From: Saprospirales bacterium
Lineage (GTDB): Bacteria > Bacteroidota > Bacteroidia > Chitinophagales > Saprospiraceae
Reading direction: 5' to 3'
NCBI GenBank assembly: GCA_016719895.1
Contig: JADJYG010000004.1
Location: 186,001-250,000, forward strand
DNA: 64,000 bases
The translations under genes and the position numbers were made by a program. The notes below the pieces were generated by a model, which saw only the letters and a list, made by a program, of their open reading frames with translations, did no database searches and had not been told where the DNA came from. Of this stretch, positions 28,874 through 38,580 are shown in pieces; the stretch's first letter is position 1, and the number at the start of each line of letters is the position of its first letter.

Positions 28874-29704
28874 ATGAAGAGGACTGTTTTTCTTTTTGTT
28901 TTTTTTCATTTTTGGGTAAACGGCGTTCTTTTAGCGCAGAACGGGGCGCAAGACCTGTTTAATACTAAATGCGGCATTTGTCACACGATCGGCAAAGGAA
29001 AACTGGTTGGCCCCGACCTGGCTGGCGTACAGGACCGGCACCCCCAGGAGTGGCTGCTGAACTTCGTCCGTTCCAGTCAAAAGATGATAGCCAGCGGCGA
29101 CTCGGCTGCCCTCGCCCTTTTTGAGCAAAACAACAAGGTGGTGATGCCCGACCCGATGATTTCCGATGCGGAAATCGAGTCGGTGTTGGCGTATATCCTG
29201 GAGAACTCAGCAGCGGGCGCGGGCGCGGTTGCCTACACATCTATTATTGATGGCGCCACGCCGGAAGACTTCGAAAACGGCAGGCAGCTATTCGAGGGCA
29301 GAGTCCGATTTGCGAACGCGGGCCCATCCTGCATCACCTGCCACAATGGACTTGCCAAAACTTTTTTCAACGACAATAGCTTCAGCGTTAAAGACTTATC
29401 GACATCTTTTGCCAACCTCGGAGAACAGGGTGTCCGGGCAATTCTCGAAAACCCGCCTTTCCCCGTGATGAAACAAGCTTTTACCGGAAAGAACCTGACC
29501 GAGGCGGAGGTACACGATCTGCTGGTCTTTCTGAAAAAGTCTGGCGGCAGCGGTGCTCAAGCCAAGATGCCATCCGGGCTTCTGCTCTTCGGTCTGCTCG
29601 GCGCCGGGGCCTTGGTGCTGCTGTATTCGGCGCTTTGGTACAGCCGCAAAAGCCGGAGCGTCAATCACGGGATTTACAAACGGCAGATAAAATCACTTAA
29701 CTGA
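28874..29704 (+). CDS. Membrane-anchored dihaem cytochrome c of the nar cluster
   Basis: 276 aa from ATG 28874 (MKRTVFLFVFFHF). The signal peptide is followed by two haem c sites: CGICH (Cys33, Cys36, His37) and CITCH (Cys153, Cys156, His157). The first domain has VVMPDPM with a likely Met axial ligand; the second has VMKQAFTGKNLTEAEVHDLL. A C-terminal transmembrane helix (LLLFGLLGAGALVLLYSALW) anchors it in the inner membrane with the haems outside. It lies 68 bases before narG. In Thermus a dihaem cytochrome (NarC) is the first gene of the nar operon and partners the NarGHI complex; by position and haem count this is the likely counterpart, though sequence relationship to NarC is not proven here. 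Confidence 0.88.
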   Translation: MKRTVFLFVFFHFWVNGVLLAQNGAQDLFNTKCGICHTIGKGKLVGPDLAGVQDRHPQEWLLNFVRSSQKMIASGDSAALALFEQNNKVVMPDPMISDAEIESVLAYILENSAAGAGAVAYTSIIDGATPEDFENGRQLFEGRVRFANAGPSCITCHNGLAKTFFNDNSFSVKDLSTSFANLGEQGVRAILENPPFPVMKQAFTGKNLTEAEVHDLLVFLKKSGGSGAQAKMPSGLLLFGLLGAGALVLLYSALWYSRKSRSVNHGIYKRQIKSLN

Positions 29705-29772
29705 TATACCGCCTCCCCCCGGCTCTCATTCCCGCAAGGCGAGCAGGGATCGGGGGGGCAAACCACCAACTT

Positions 29773-32700
29773 ATGAGCTGGATAGAAGATATCATTTCTC
29801 CTCAAACCCGACATTGGGAAGAGTTTTACCGCAACCGCTTTCAGCACGACCGCATCGTGCGCAGCACACACGGCGTGAACTGCACGGGCGGCTGCTCCTG
29901 GCAAATTCACGTCAAAGACGGCATCGTCGTTTGGGAAACCCAACAGCTGGACTACCCGCTGCTGGAAAGCTCGTTGCCGCCATACGAACCGCGCGGCTGC
30001 CAACGGGGTATTTCGTACTCCTGGTACCTGTACAGCCCGCTCCGGATAAAATACCCGCTCATCCGTGGAGCGCTTATCGATGCTTTTCATTACGAAAAAC
30101 TCAACGCAGGGGGCGACCCTTTCAAAGCTTGGGAAAACCTGCAAAACAACCCGGAAGCACGCAAACGCTACCAGCAGGCAAGGGGCAAGGGCGGTTTTCG
30201 CCGGGTGAGTTGGGACACGGTGCTCGAGATCATCGCCGCCGCCAACATTTATACCGCTAAAAAATATGGCCCCGACCGTGTTATCGGCTTCTCGCCTATC
30301 CCCGCCATGTCCATGATGAGCTATGCTGCCGGGGGCAGGTTCCTGCAATTGTTCGGCGGAGTAAACCTCAGTTTTTACGACTGGTATTGCGACCTGCCGA
30401 CGGCTTTCCCCGAAATATGGGGCGAACAAACCGACGTATGCGAAAGCGCCGACTGGTATAATTCCAAAATGATTGCCGACATGGGCGCATGCCTCAACAT
30501 GACCCGGACGCCCGACTGCCACTTTTTTGCGGAGTCGCGCCACAATGGCACCAAGGCGGTCGTTTTTGCACCCGACTTCAGCCAGGTCTGCAAGTACGCC
30601 GACCAGTGGGTTCCCCTCCATGCCGGCAGCGACGGGGCGTTCTGGATGGCGGTGACGCACATTATTTTAAAAGAATGGCACCACGAAAAACAGACCCCTT
30701 CCTTCCTCAAATACGTCAAGCAGTACACCGACAGCCCCTACCTCGTAAAGTTGGAAAAAGACGGTGACACATGGAAACCCGGCAGGCTGGTGCGGGCAAA
30801 CGAGCTGGAGCAATTCAAGGATATCGAAAACGGAGACTGGAAATTCCTGAACATAGATGAAGACACGGGTAAGTTCGTCGTGCCAAAGGGTAGTTCCGGT
30901 TTTCGCTGGGACAAAAAAGGCGGCAAATGGAACTTGAAGTTGGAAGACGGCGAAACCGACCTTGCCTACAACCCGGCGCTCACTTTCCTGGGTAAAAGTG
31001 ACGAAGTGTTTCAGGTGGAATTCACCGAATTCGGCTTGACCAACCACCGCAAGCGGGGCGTTCCGGTAAAATACATCCAAACGGTTGATGGCAAGATTCC
31101 CGTCGTCACCGTGTACGATCTCGTCATGGGGCAGTATGGCGTTGGCAGGGGGCTGCCAGGTGACTATCCGGCTGACTACACCGATAAAGACGCCGCTTAC
31201 ACCCCCGCCTGGCAGGAGATTTTCACCGGTGTAGATTCCAAAACCGTCCTCCAGTTTGCCCGCGAATGGGCGAACACTGCCGACGTGACGGGCGGCAAGT
31301 GCATGGTCATCGTCGGGGCGGGCATCAACCACTGGTATCATGGTAACCTCATGTACCGCTCTGCTATCATGGCGCTCATGCTCACAGGCTGCGTCGGCAA
31401 AAACGGCGGCGGCATGAACCACTACGTGGGCCAGGAAAAACTCGCCCCCCAAGACAGTTGGGGCACCATCGCCTTCGGCAAGGATTGGGTGAACGCTGTG
31501 CGCTTGCAGCAAGCCCCGCTTTGGCACTATATCAACACCTGCCAGTTCCGATACGACGGGCAGTTTTCAAAATACAACACCGTGCCCGATAATAAATGGA
31601 CCCGCCAGCACACGGCGGACACCATCTTTCAGGCGGTGCGCATGGGCTGGATGCCTTTTTTCCCGCAGTTCAACCGCAACACGCTGGAAATTGGCAAGGA
31701 AGCCGCTGCCAACGGCGCAGTTTCCAATGAAGACATCCAGAAGTATGTTATGGAAAAACTGAAATCGAGGGAATTAAAATATGCAGTGAGCGACCCGGAT
31801 GCGCCGGAAAACCATCCCCGCGTCTGGTTCATCTGGCGCGGCAACGCCATCATGGGCAGCATGAAAGGGCACGAGTACGCCCTGAAACACTACCTCGGTA
31901 CCCATTCCAACGCCATTGCCGAAGACTCGACCGACCATACCGAGGAAGTGAAATGGCACGACATCGCTCCACTGGGCAAAATGGACCTGGTAGTTGATCT
32001 CAACTTCCGCATGGACTCCTCGGCGCTTTATTCGGACATCGTGCTCCCGGCGGCTTCGTGGTACGAAAAAGCCGACCTCAACAGTACCGACCTGCACTCG
32101 TTCATCCACCCGCTGGGGCAGGCGATAGCGCCCGTCTGGGAATCAAAAACAGACTGGGACATTTTCAAACAAATTGCGAAAGCCACCAGCGAGATGGCTA
32201 AAAAATACTTCGCGGAGCTACAAAAGGACATCGTCGCCTCGGCGCTGGGCCACGACTCGCCCGGCGAAATTGCTCAGCCCACCGTCAAGGACTGGTACAA
32301 AGGCGAGTGTGAGCCGGTACCCGGCAAGACCACCCACAAGCTCACCGTGGTGGAGCGCGACTACACGAAGATTTACGATATGTACATTTCGCTGGGGGAC
32401 AACATCCGCAAGAATGGTTTGGAGGCGCACGGCAACCACTTCATGTGCGAGGATGCTTTCGATGAAATGCTCAACTCCAACCACTTTCCTCTCGAGCGGA
32501 ACAACGGCGATGTGCGACCCTCCATCAAGGAAGACGAGTGGGCAGCCAATGCGGTGCTGCACCTTTCCGCGCTCACCAACGGCACGCTGAATGTGCGGGC
32601 TTATGAAAATGCCGAAAAGAAAACGGGCATGGCGCTCGCCGACCTCGGCAACGGCAGCAAGGACGTGCGCATCCGCTATGCCGACCTGCTGGCGCAGCCC

Positions 32701-33390
32701 CGCCGCTACAACACTTCGCCGCTCTGGTCAGGCTTGATGAACGACGGCAGGGCTTACGCAGCCTACACCTACAACGTGGAGCGCTTCGTTCCCTGGCGCA
32801 CCCTCACCGGGAGGCAGCATTTTTACCTCGACCACGAGCTGTACATCGCCTACGGCGAAAACCTGCCCACCTACAAGCCGTCGCCCAAACCTGAAGCCTA
32901 CGGCGACCTGCGCGACACGCTGAAAAAAGGCGAAGCCAAAATACTCAACTGCCTTACGCCGCACGGCAAGTGGCACATCCACTCCACTTACATGGAAAAC
33001 CTGCGGATGCTCACCCTGTCGAGAGGCTGCGAACCTTGCTGGATTAACGAGCAGGACGCCGATGAACTGGGCATCAAGGACAACGACTGGGTGGAGGTCT
33101 ATAACGACCACGGCGTTTACTGCACCCGTGCGGTGGTCAGCTCGCGAATTCCGCGTGGCGTGTGCATCGTCTATCACGTACCGGAACGCACAGTCGGCAT
33201 CCCGAAATCGCAAGTCAGGGGCAACAAGCGCGCAGGCGGCCACAACAGCTTTACCCGCATTCACCTGAAACCCAACTACCTGGCGGGCGGCTACGGGCAG
33301 ATGTCTTTCCACTTCAACTATTGGGGACCCATCGCACCCAACCGCGACACACACGTGATTGTGAAAAAGATGGAAAAGCTGGTGTGGTAA
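29773..33390 (+). CDS. narG: Respiratory nitrate reductase alpha subunit NarG
   Basis: 1205 aa, close to the 1247 aa of Escherichia NarG. No Tat signal, so cytoplasmic. The FS0 iron-sulphur ligands are HGVNCTGGC (His33, Cys37, Cys41) and Cys76 in EPRGCQRG. The molybdenum ligand Asp207 lies in YDWYCDLPTAFPEIWGEQTD, matching the Escherichia NarG site. Other matches include ARGKGGFRRVSW, GFSPIPAMSMMSYA, VGAGINHWYHGNLMYR and the C-terminal GYGQMSFHFNYWG. It reduces nitrate to nitrite at bis-MGD using quinol electrons from NarI via NarH. narH starts 30 bases downstream. Confidence 0.98.
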   Translation: MSWIEDIISPQTRHWEEFYRNRFQHDRIVRSTHGVNCTGGCSWQIHVKDGIVVWETQQLDYPLLESSLPPYEPRGCQRGISYSWYLYSPLRIKYPLIRGALIDAFHYEKLNAGGDPFKAWENLQNNPEARKRYQQARGKGGFRRVSWDTVLEIIAAANIYTAKKYGPDRVIGFSPIPAMSMMSYAAGGRFLQLFGGVNLSFYDWYCDLPTAFPEIWGEQTDVCESADWYNSKMIADMGACLNMTRTPDCHFFAESRHNGTKAVVFAPDFSQVCKYADQWVPLHAGSDGAFWMAVTHIILKEWHHEKQTPSFLKYVKQYTDSPYLVKLEKDGDTWKPGRLVRANELEQFKDIENGDWKFLNIDEDTGKFVVPKGSSGFRWDKKGGKWNLKLEDGETDLAYNPALTFLGKSDEVFQVEFTEFGLTNHRKRGVPVKYIQTVDGKIPVVTVYDLVMGQYGVGRGLPGDYPADYTDKDAAYTPAWQEIFTGVDSKTVLQFAREWANTADVTGGKCMVIVGAGINHWYHGNLMYRSAIMALMLTGCVGKNGGGMNHYVGQEKLAPQDSWGTIAFGKDWVNAVRLQQAPLWHYINTCQFRYDGQFSKYNTVPDNKWTRQHTADTIFQAVRMGWMPFFPQFNRNTLEIGKEAAANGAVSNEDIQKYVMEKLKSRELKYAVSDPDAPENHPRVWFIWRGNAIMGSMKGHEYALKHYLGTHSNAIAEDSTDHTEEVKWHDIAPLGKMDLVVDLNFRMDSSALYSDIVLPAASWYEKADLNSTDLHSFIHPLGQAIAPVWESKTDWDIFKQIAKATSEMAKKYFAELQKDIVASALGHDSPGEIAQPTVKDWYKGECEPVPGKTTHKLTVVERDYTKIYDMYISLGDNIRKNGLEAHGNHFMCEDAFDEMLNSNHFPLERNNGDVRPSIKEDEWAANAVLHLSALTNGTLNVRAYENAEKKTGMALADLGNGSKDVRIRYADLLAQPRRYNTSPLWSGLMNDGRAYAAYTYNVERFVPWRTLTGRQHFYLDHELYIAYGENLPTYKPSPKPEAYGDLRDTLKKGEAKILNCLTPHGKWHIHSTYMENLRMLTLSRGCEPCWINEQDADELGIKDNDWVEVYNDHGVYCTRAVVSSRIPRGVCIVYHVPERTVGIPKSQVRGNKRAGGHNSFTRIHLKPNYLAGGYGQMSFHFNYWGPIAPNRDTHVIVKKMEKLVW

Positions 33391-33420
33391 GCAAAATCTT
33401 AAAAACTTAAAATTATCATC

Positions 33421-34968
33421 ATGGACGTACGTGCCCAAATTTCAATGATATTCCACCTTGACAAGTGCATCGGTTGCCACACTTGCTCCATCGCCTGCAA
33501 GAACATCTGGACAGACCGCAAAGGCGCCGAATACATGTGGTGGAACAACGTGGAAACCAAACCTGGCACAGGCTATCCCACCAAATGGGAAGACCAGGAC
33601 ATATACCAAGGTGGCTGGGAAAAAAAGAACGGCACGATTGGCCTGCGGGGCGCAGGCAAGAAAAAAGGGCTGCTCAATATCTTCCACAACCCCAACCTGC
33701 CTGTAATTGACGATTACTACGAACCGTTCACGTATAAATATCTCGACCTCATCGAGTCGCCAGCCATGGACGACCAGCCGACGGCCCGACCGGTCTCTCT
33801 TATCACAGGCAAGCCCATTGACATCAAAATGGGCCCCAACTGGGATGACGACCTCAGCGGCACGCCCGACTACGCCCGCAAAGACCCGAACCTCCACGAC
33901 CTGTCGCCCGTTGAGCAGGAAGCCATGTTCCAGTTGGAGCGCATGGCATTTTTCTACCTGCCGCGCATCTGTAACCACTGCCTCAATCCCGCCTGCGTGG
34001 CAGGTTGCCCCTCCGGCGCCATCTATAAACGGGGCGAAGACGGCGTGGTGCTGATAAACCAGAAAGTGTGCCGCGCATGGCGGATGTGCGTGACTGCCTG
34101 CCCGTATAAAAAATCGTATTACAACTGGCACACCGGCAAATCGGAAAAGTGTATCCTGTGCTACCCCCGCCTTGAAGCAGGTTACGCGCCCGCTTGCATG
34201 CACTCCTGCGTGGGCAGGATTCGCTACCTCGGCGTCATTCTTTACGACGCCGACCGCATCGAAAGCACCGCTAACACCGACACGGGCAATCTCGTGGACA
34301 AGCAGCTCGACTTGCTGCTCGACCCCTTCGATCCCGGTGTCATAGAAGCGGCAAAGGAGAACGGCATTCCCGATTCCACCATCAAAGCGGCGCAGTACTC
34401 GCCCTCCTACAAGTTTATTAAAGAATGGGGGCTGGCCTTGCCCTTACACCCGGAGTTCCGGACCCTCCCCATGCTATTTTATGTGCCGCCGCTGCTGCCG
34501 GTCATGGCATCGCTTAGCCATCAGGATACGGCACAGGGCGAAAAAATGGATCCTATCGCCAAGTTTTGGAACGACAACTGGCTCTACGACACCAGCACCG
34601 AAGACCTCTGGGGCACGATTGAGCAGGCGCGTTTCCCCCTGAAATACATGGCGAACCTTTTCTCTGCAGGCGACGAGGAAAAAATCAAAACTGTTTTGAA
34701 AAAACTCTGGGCTGTGCGCATCCACCGCCGCAATGTCACCGTGGGCGACATCGCTCCCGAAAAGGTAGAACGCGCCCTGCGGGAGGCTGGTTTGGATGCC
34801 CCCACCGCAGATGCCATTTACAAACTGACCTCGCTGGCAAAATTTGACGAGCGCTTCGTCATCCCGCCCGCCCACCGCGAACAAGCCATCGAAATGCTGG
34901 AGTTTACCGGCGACACGAAAGGCAGCATCGGGTTTGGGTTTAAGGAAAAAGCAGAGCGGGGGCTTTGA
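33421..34968 (+). CDS. narH: Respiratory nitrate reductase beta subunit NarH
   Basis: 515 aa (Escherichia NarH 512). Ferredoxin-like clusters: CIGCHTCSIAC at the N-terminus, CNHCLNPACVAGC, CRAWRMCVTACPYKK and CILCYPRLEAGYAPAC. The Trp in CRAWRMC takes the place of a ligand, as in the known NarH proteins where that cluster is [3Fe-4S]. It carries electrons from NarI haems to NarG. The region 340-480 (LPMLFYVPPLLPVMASL) is typical of NarH C-terminal domain. It lies within narGHJI, 100 bases before narJ. Confidence 0.98.
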   Translation: MDVRAQISMIFHLDKCIGCHTCSIACKNIWTDRKGAEYMWWNNVETKPGTGYPTKWEDQDIYQGGWEKKNGTIGLRGAGKKKGLLNIFHNPNLPVIDDYYEPFTYKYLDLIESPAMDDQPTARPVSLITGKPIDIKMGPNWDDDLSGTPDYARKDPNLHDLSPVEQEAMFQLERMAFFYLPRICNHCLNPACVAGCPSGAIYKRGEDGVVLINQKVCRAWRMCVTACPYKKSYYNWHTGKSEKCILCYPRLEAGYAPACMHSCVGRIRYLGVILYDADRIESTANTDTGNLVDKQLDLLLDPFDPGVIEAAKENGIPDSTIKAAQYSPSYKFIKEWGLALPLHPEFRTLPMLFYVPPLLPVMASLSHQDTAQGEKMDPIAKFWNDNWLYDTSTEDLWGTIEQARFPLKYMANLFSAGDEEKIKTVLKKLWAVRIHRRNVTVGDIAPEKVERALREAGLDAPTADAIYKLTSLAKFDERFVIPPAHREQAIEMLEFTGDTKGSIGFGFKEKAERGL

Positions 34969-35068
34969 AAAGGGTACCTTGACGATTGGTTGTTGGCTTT
35001 GGGCAAAACCGAAAAAAATTGCCATCAGTCATGACGGCCTTTTCCACTAAAACCACAAGCAGAAAATT

Positions 35069-35731
35069 ATGAAAAAAGATATAACGCATTACCGTTTCCT
35101 CGCCTCCTTGTTCGACTACCCGCAGGCAGACTACACCGACCGGATGCTGGCTGCCCAGCGGCAGTTGGACGAGCGTTTTCCTGAAGCGGCGGCGCTGTTG
35201 CGACCCTTCACTGAATTTATGTCGGGGGCAAATTTGGCGGTGCAGCAGGAGCTGTTTTTACGCTCCTTCGACGTGCAGGCAGTGACCACGCTTGACCTTG
35301 GTTATGTGCTTTTCGGCGACGACTACAAGCGGGGTGAACTGCTCGTAAACCTGAACCGGGAACACCGGGAAGCCGAGAACGACTGCGGCGTAGAGCTGTC
35401 CGACCACCTGCCCAATGTGCTGCGCCTTTTGCCAAAACTGAACGATGCCGAATTGGTCAATGAACTCGCCAACCGCATTATAGGTCCGGCATTGTACCGT
35501 ATGATTCGGGGTTTCGAGCCGGAACAGGTGGAACTAAAGGACAAGTTTTACCAAAAACAGCACAAAACCCTCATCGAGCGCCCAAGCGACCACTACACGA
35601 TTTTCCAAAAACTGCTCGAAGCCCTGTACGCCGTACTGAACGCAGACTTCGGCATCGAGGAAAAAGAGTTGGCAGAAAAAACCTCCGATTTTTTGAAAAA
35701 TATCAACACCGAAGCTGCACTGGAAGGCTGA
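35069..35731 (+). CDS. narJ: Nitrate reductase assembly chaperone NarJ
   Basis: 220 aa, all-helical TorD/NarJ-like. Recognisable parts: YRFLASLFDYPQADYTDRML at the N-terminus and HLPNVLRLLPKLNDAELVN, which corresponds to the conserved NarJ segment DHLPLFLEYL. NarJ binds the NarG N-terminus and is needed for molybdenum-cofactor insertion and membrane docking; it is not part of the final enzyme. The stop is 21 bases before the NarI ATG. Confidence 0.9.
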   Translation: MKKDITHYRFLASLFDYPQADYTDRMLAAQRQLDERFPEAAALLRPFTEFMSGANLAVQQELFLRSFDVQAVTTLDLGYVLFGDDYKRGELLVNLNREHREAENDCGVELSDHLPNVLRLLPKLNDAELVNELANRIIGPALYRMIRGFEPEQVELKDKFYQKQHKTLIERPSDHYTIFQKLLEALYAVLNADFGIEEKELAEKTSDFLKNINTEAALEG

Positions 35732-35752
35732 GGCGTGAAAAATCTGTTTGCC

Positions 35753-36493
35753 ATGCAAAACCTTTTCAACACCCTCAACAACTTTTTTCTGATTGGTTTA
35801 CCATACATCGCCCTGACGGTGTTCCTGGTCGGCTCCATTTGGCGCTACCGATCTACCAAGTTTAAGGTATCTTCCCTGTCTTCGCAATTTTTGGAGGGCA
35901 GACAGCTGTTCTGGGGGTCGGTGCCGTTCCACATGGGCGTCTTATTCCTGTTTTTCGGGCACCTGATCGCTTTCGTGATTCCGAGAGGCGTACTCGCCTG
36001 GAACAGCCACCCCGTACGGCTTATCGTGCTGGAAGTGACCGCCTTCATCTTCGGTATCGCCCTGCTCATTGGCTTGGCGAACTTGGTTTACCGCCGGGTT
36101 ACCAACCCTCGCATTGCCGTGGTGACCAGCAGGATGGACTATTTCCTCCTGACGCTGCTGCTGGTACAAGTGGTGACGGGCTTGTGGGTGGCGTACAATT
36201 TCCGCTGGGGATCGTCGTGGTTTTCATCGGTGCTGACGCCCTACTTGTGGAGCATTTTTGCCCTCCAACCCGACCTGACGGCGGTGAGCGCCCTGCCTTG
36301 GGTTGTCAAGCTCCACATCGTGTTGGCTTATCTCATCGTGCTGCTCATCCCGTTCACCCGCCTGATGCACTTTCTCGTCGTTCCGCTGGATTATATCTGG
36401 CGACCTTACCAGCAGGTCATCTGGTATTGGTCCCGCAAGGAAGTCCGCAAAGCCTGGACGCCGTGGTCATTGCAGCGACCGAAGAATAATTGA
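35753..36493 (+). CDS. narI: Nitrate reductase gamma subunit (cytochrome b) NarI
   Basis: 246 aa from ATG 35753, which aligns best with the Escherichia start; a GTG at 35735 is in frame. Five transmembrane helices. The four haem-ligand histidines appear as a pair in FHMGVLFLFFGH (helix 2) and a pair in KLHIVLAYL with RLMHFLVVPLDY (helix 5), the distances matching diheme NarI. It oxidises quinol at the outer face of the inner membrane and passes electrons to NarH. Followed by an 84-base gap. Confidence 0.96.
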   Translation: MQNLFNTLNNFFLIGLPYIALTVFLVGSIWRYRSTKFKVSSLSSQFLEGRQLFWGSVPFHMGVLFLFFGHLIAFVIPRGVLAWNSHPVRLIVLEVTAFIFGIALLIGLANLVYRRVTNPRIAVVTSRMDYFLLTLLLVQVVTGLWVAYNFRWGSSWFSSVLTPYLWSIFALQPDLTAVSALPWVVKLHIVLAYLIVLLIPFTRLMHFLVVPLDYIWRPYQQVIWYWSRKEVRKAWTPWSLQRPKNN

Positions 36494-36577
36494 GGTTGAT
36501 TGAAATGGTTTGAAGTTGTGTCCAAGCAGCGATGCTAAGCAACGGCAAACCACCTCAGACAACGCAGAAACATCGTC

Positions 36578-37037
36578 ATGCAGCAACAAATCCTTCTTTC
36601 CGTTACCGACCTCGAGCTCCTGGCGGGGCAAGCTGTCAAAGGGATGCTGACGCTTTTGTTTGTTTTCGGCTGTATTTTCAACGTGATCAAGGCGGTGAAG
36701 GCGGAGGGCGCCCAAAAGAAAACGCTCCGGGGGGGTATTGCCTTGTTTTTTTTGCTACTGGTCGTCCCGCTCTTGCAGTGGATTCGGATCGAAGACAGCC
36801 TGCTGCGGCATCCGGCATACACGCCGGGCGTGACGCTCGACACTTGTCAGGTGTTTGCCAAGGGTAAAGGCATCCTGTTCGAGTACGAGGTGGCGGGCAA
36901 AAAATACAGGAACTGCAACACCTATCACCCCATTCCCCATCGACAGCATCACCGTGCCGGGGGGGAGGTATTCGGTTCGGTATTCGGAGCAGTTTCCGGC
37001 AGAAGGCAGGATTGATTTTACAAAAAAGGCGGAATAA
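36578..37037 (+). CDS. Small membrane protein in the nar operon, one frameshift
   Basis: About 152 aa after correcting an extra C in CCCC 36935-36938, which joins NCNTYHPIPIDSITVPGGRY to the second frame ending RIDFTKKAE. Two predicted transmembrane helices (KGMLTLLFVFGCIFNVI and GGIALFFLLLVVPLLQWI) and a C-terminal beta-rich domain with two Cys (TCQVFAKGKGILFEYEVAGK, then NC). I do not recognise a family. The stop TAA abuts the ATG of narK1 at 37038, so it is within the nar operon. Role unknown; may be in assembly or transport. Confidence 0.65.
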
Positions 37038-38534
37038 ATGCAGGAACGAGCTACTTTTAAGTCCCATAAAGCTCTGTTTTTCAATACACTGGCTTTTACC
37101 GTCTGTTTTTCAGCCTGGATGATAAACGGCGTGTTAGTTACCTTCCTGGCAGACAATCAAGTTTTCGATTGGGGGCCCGTCGAAATCGGTTGGTTGATGG
37201 GTATCCCCGTACTGACCGGTTCCATTTTCCGGCTACCCGCCGGCATCCTTACGGATAAGTTTGGCGGCAAACCAGTATTCAGCGTTCTGCTTGTACTATG
37301 CGCCCTACCGATGTACCTGCTCTCGTATGCCAATGATTTTTGGGGTTTCGCCGCCGCCAGTTTCGGATTTGGCCTCACAGGAGTAGGCTTCGCCGTCGGT
37401 ATCGCCTTTCCTCCGTCTTGTATCCAGAAACAACTGCAAGGTACTCCTCGGCATTTTTGGGGCAGGCAATGCGGGGCTGCGTTCACTACTTTGTTTGCGC
37501 CCACGTTACTAAAAACTTTCACCGACGGCGGCGCAAACCTTGAAGGGTGGCGAACGTTGCCGAAGGTCTATGCCGCTCTATGCTAGGCATGGGTGTGCTG
37601 TTTTTCCTTTTCACCGAAAATAAAAAAGCCGCCAACAAAGCCAGGAAGTTCGGTGATTTGGTCATGCCCTTGAAGGAAGTTCGGGTATGGCGCTTTGGGC
37701 TTTACTACTTCCTGGTGTTCGGGTGCTTCGTGGCTTTCTCCCAATGGCTGGTGCCGTACTTCGTCAACGTTTATTACCTGCCGCTGGTTACGGCCGGCGT
37801 TTTTGCCTCGTTATTTAGCTTTCCGTCGGGAGTCATCCGGGCGCTCGGCGGTTGGATGTCTGACAAGTGGGGCGCCCGCAAGGTGATGTATTGGGTGCTA
37901 GGGGCGTCGGTGGTCATCAGTTTTATGCTCATCATCCCGCGCATGGAGGTTTATTCACCAGGCAGAGGCGTCATGGCGCAGCGCAGCGGCACAGTGACAA
38001 GTGTTTCAGAAGAGCAACTGGTGGTGGGGGAAAAAGTCTATCCTTTGGTGAAAAAGACGGCGCAAACTACTGATTACGAAGCCCGGGCGTTGGTGTTCCC
38101 GACCAAGGAAGTGTGGCAGGAGCCGATGGTGAAGGTTGGCGATGAAGTGGTGAAAAAACAATTGTTGGCTAAAGGCATCACCCGGATTTATTTTCAGGCA
38201 AACGTCTGGGTTCGCCATACTGGTCATGCTTATCGGCATTGTCTGGGGTATCGGCAAGGCGGCAGTGTACAAATATATTCCTGATTTTTTCCCCGAACAA
38301 GTGGGCGTAGTGGGCGGCATGGTGGGCGTGCTGGGCGGTCTGGGCGGCTTTTTCTGCCCCATCATTTTTGGCTACTTACTTAATAGCACCGGACTATGGA
38401 CGAGCTGCTGGATATTCATGTGCCTGCTGTCGGTCGCCTGCCTGGTATGGTTGCACCGGGTGGTCACTAAAAAAATACGCCGGGAAGCAAGGCTTTTTCC
38501 GGAAGAGATTTATCCTCCAAAACGACCCATTTGA
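37038..38534 (+). pseudogene. narK: NarK-type nitrate/nitrite transporter 1, frameshifted
   Basis: MFS transporter of about 495 aa. Recognised by the N-terminal helix (FFNTLAFTVCFSAWMINGVL), the MFS motif GILTDKFGGKP, the nitrate signature LGIFGAGNAGAAFTTLFAP and the helix LVFGCFVAFSQWLVPYFV. It is broken near 37400-37480 (two or three shifts), near 37575 (missing base after KVYAAL) and near 38205 (an extra G in TGGG gives NVWFAILVML). Between about TM9 and TM10 lies an approximately 80-residue insertion (VYSPGRGVMAQRSG to LLAKGITRIYFQANVW) not found in ordinary NarK. It follows the small membrane protein without a gap and precedes a second NarK. Confidence 0.8.
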
Positions 38535-38580
38535 CGTAACTGCACCTCGTATCATCTCAAACCATCACAAACGACAATCC

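Noticed and set aside
30667..33438. Several minus-strand frames of 70-290 codons inside narG and narH
   Set aside because: They are shadows of strongly biased NarG/NarH codons; NarG has all its ligands.
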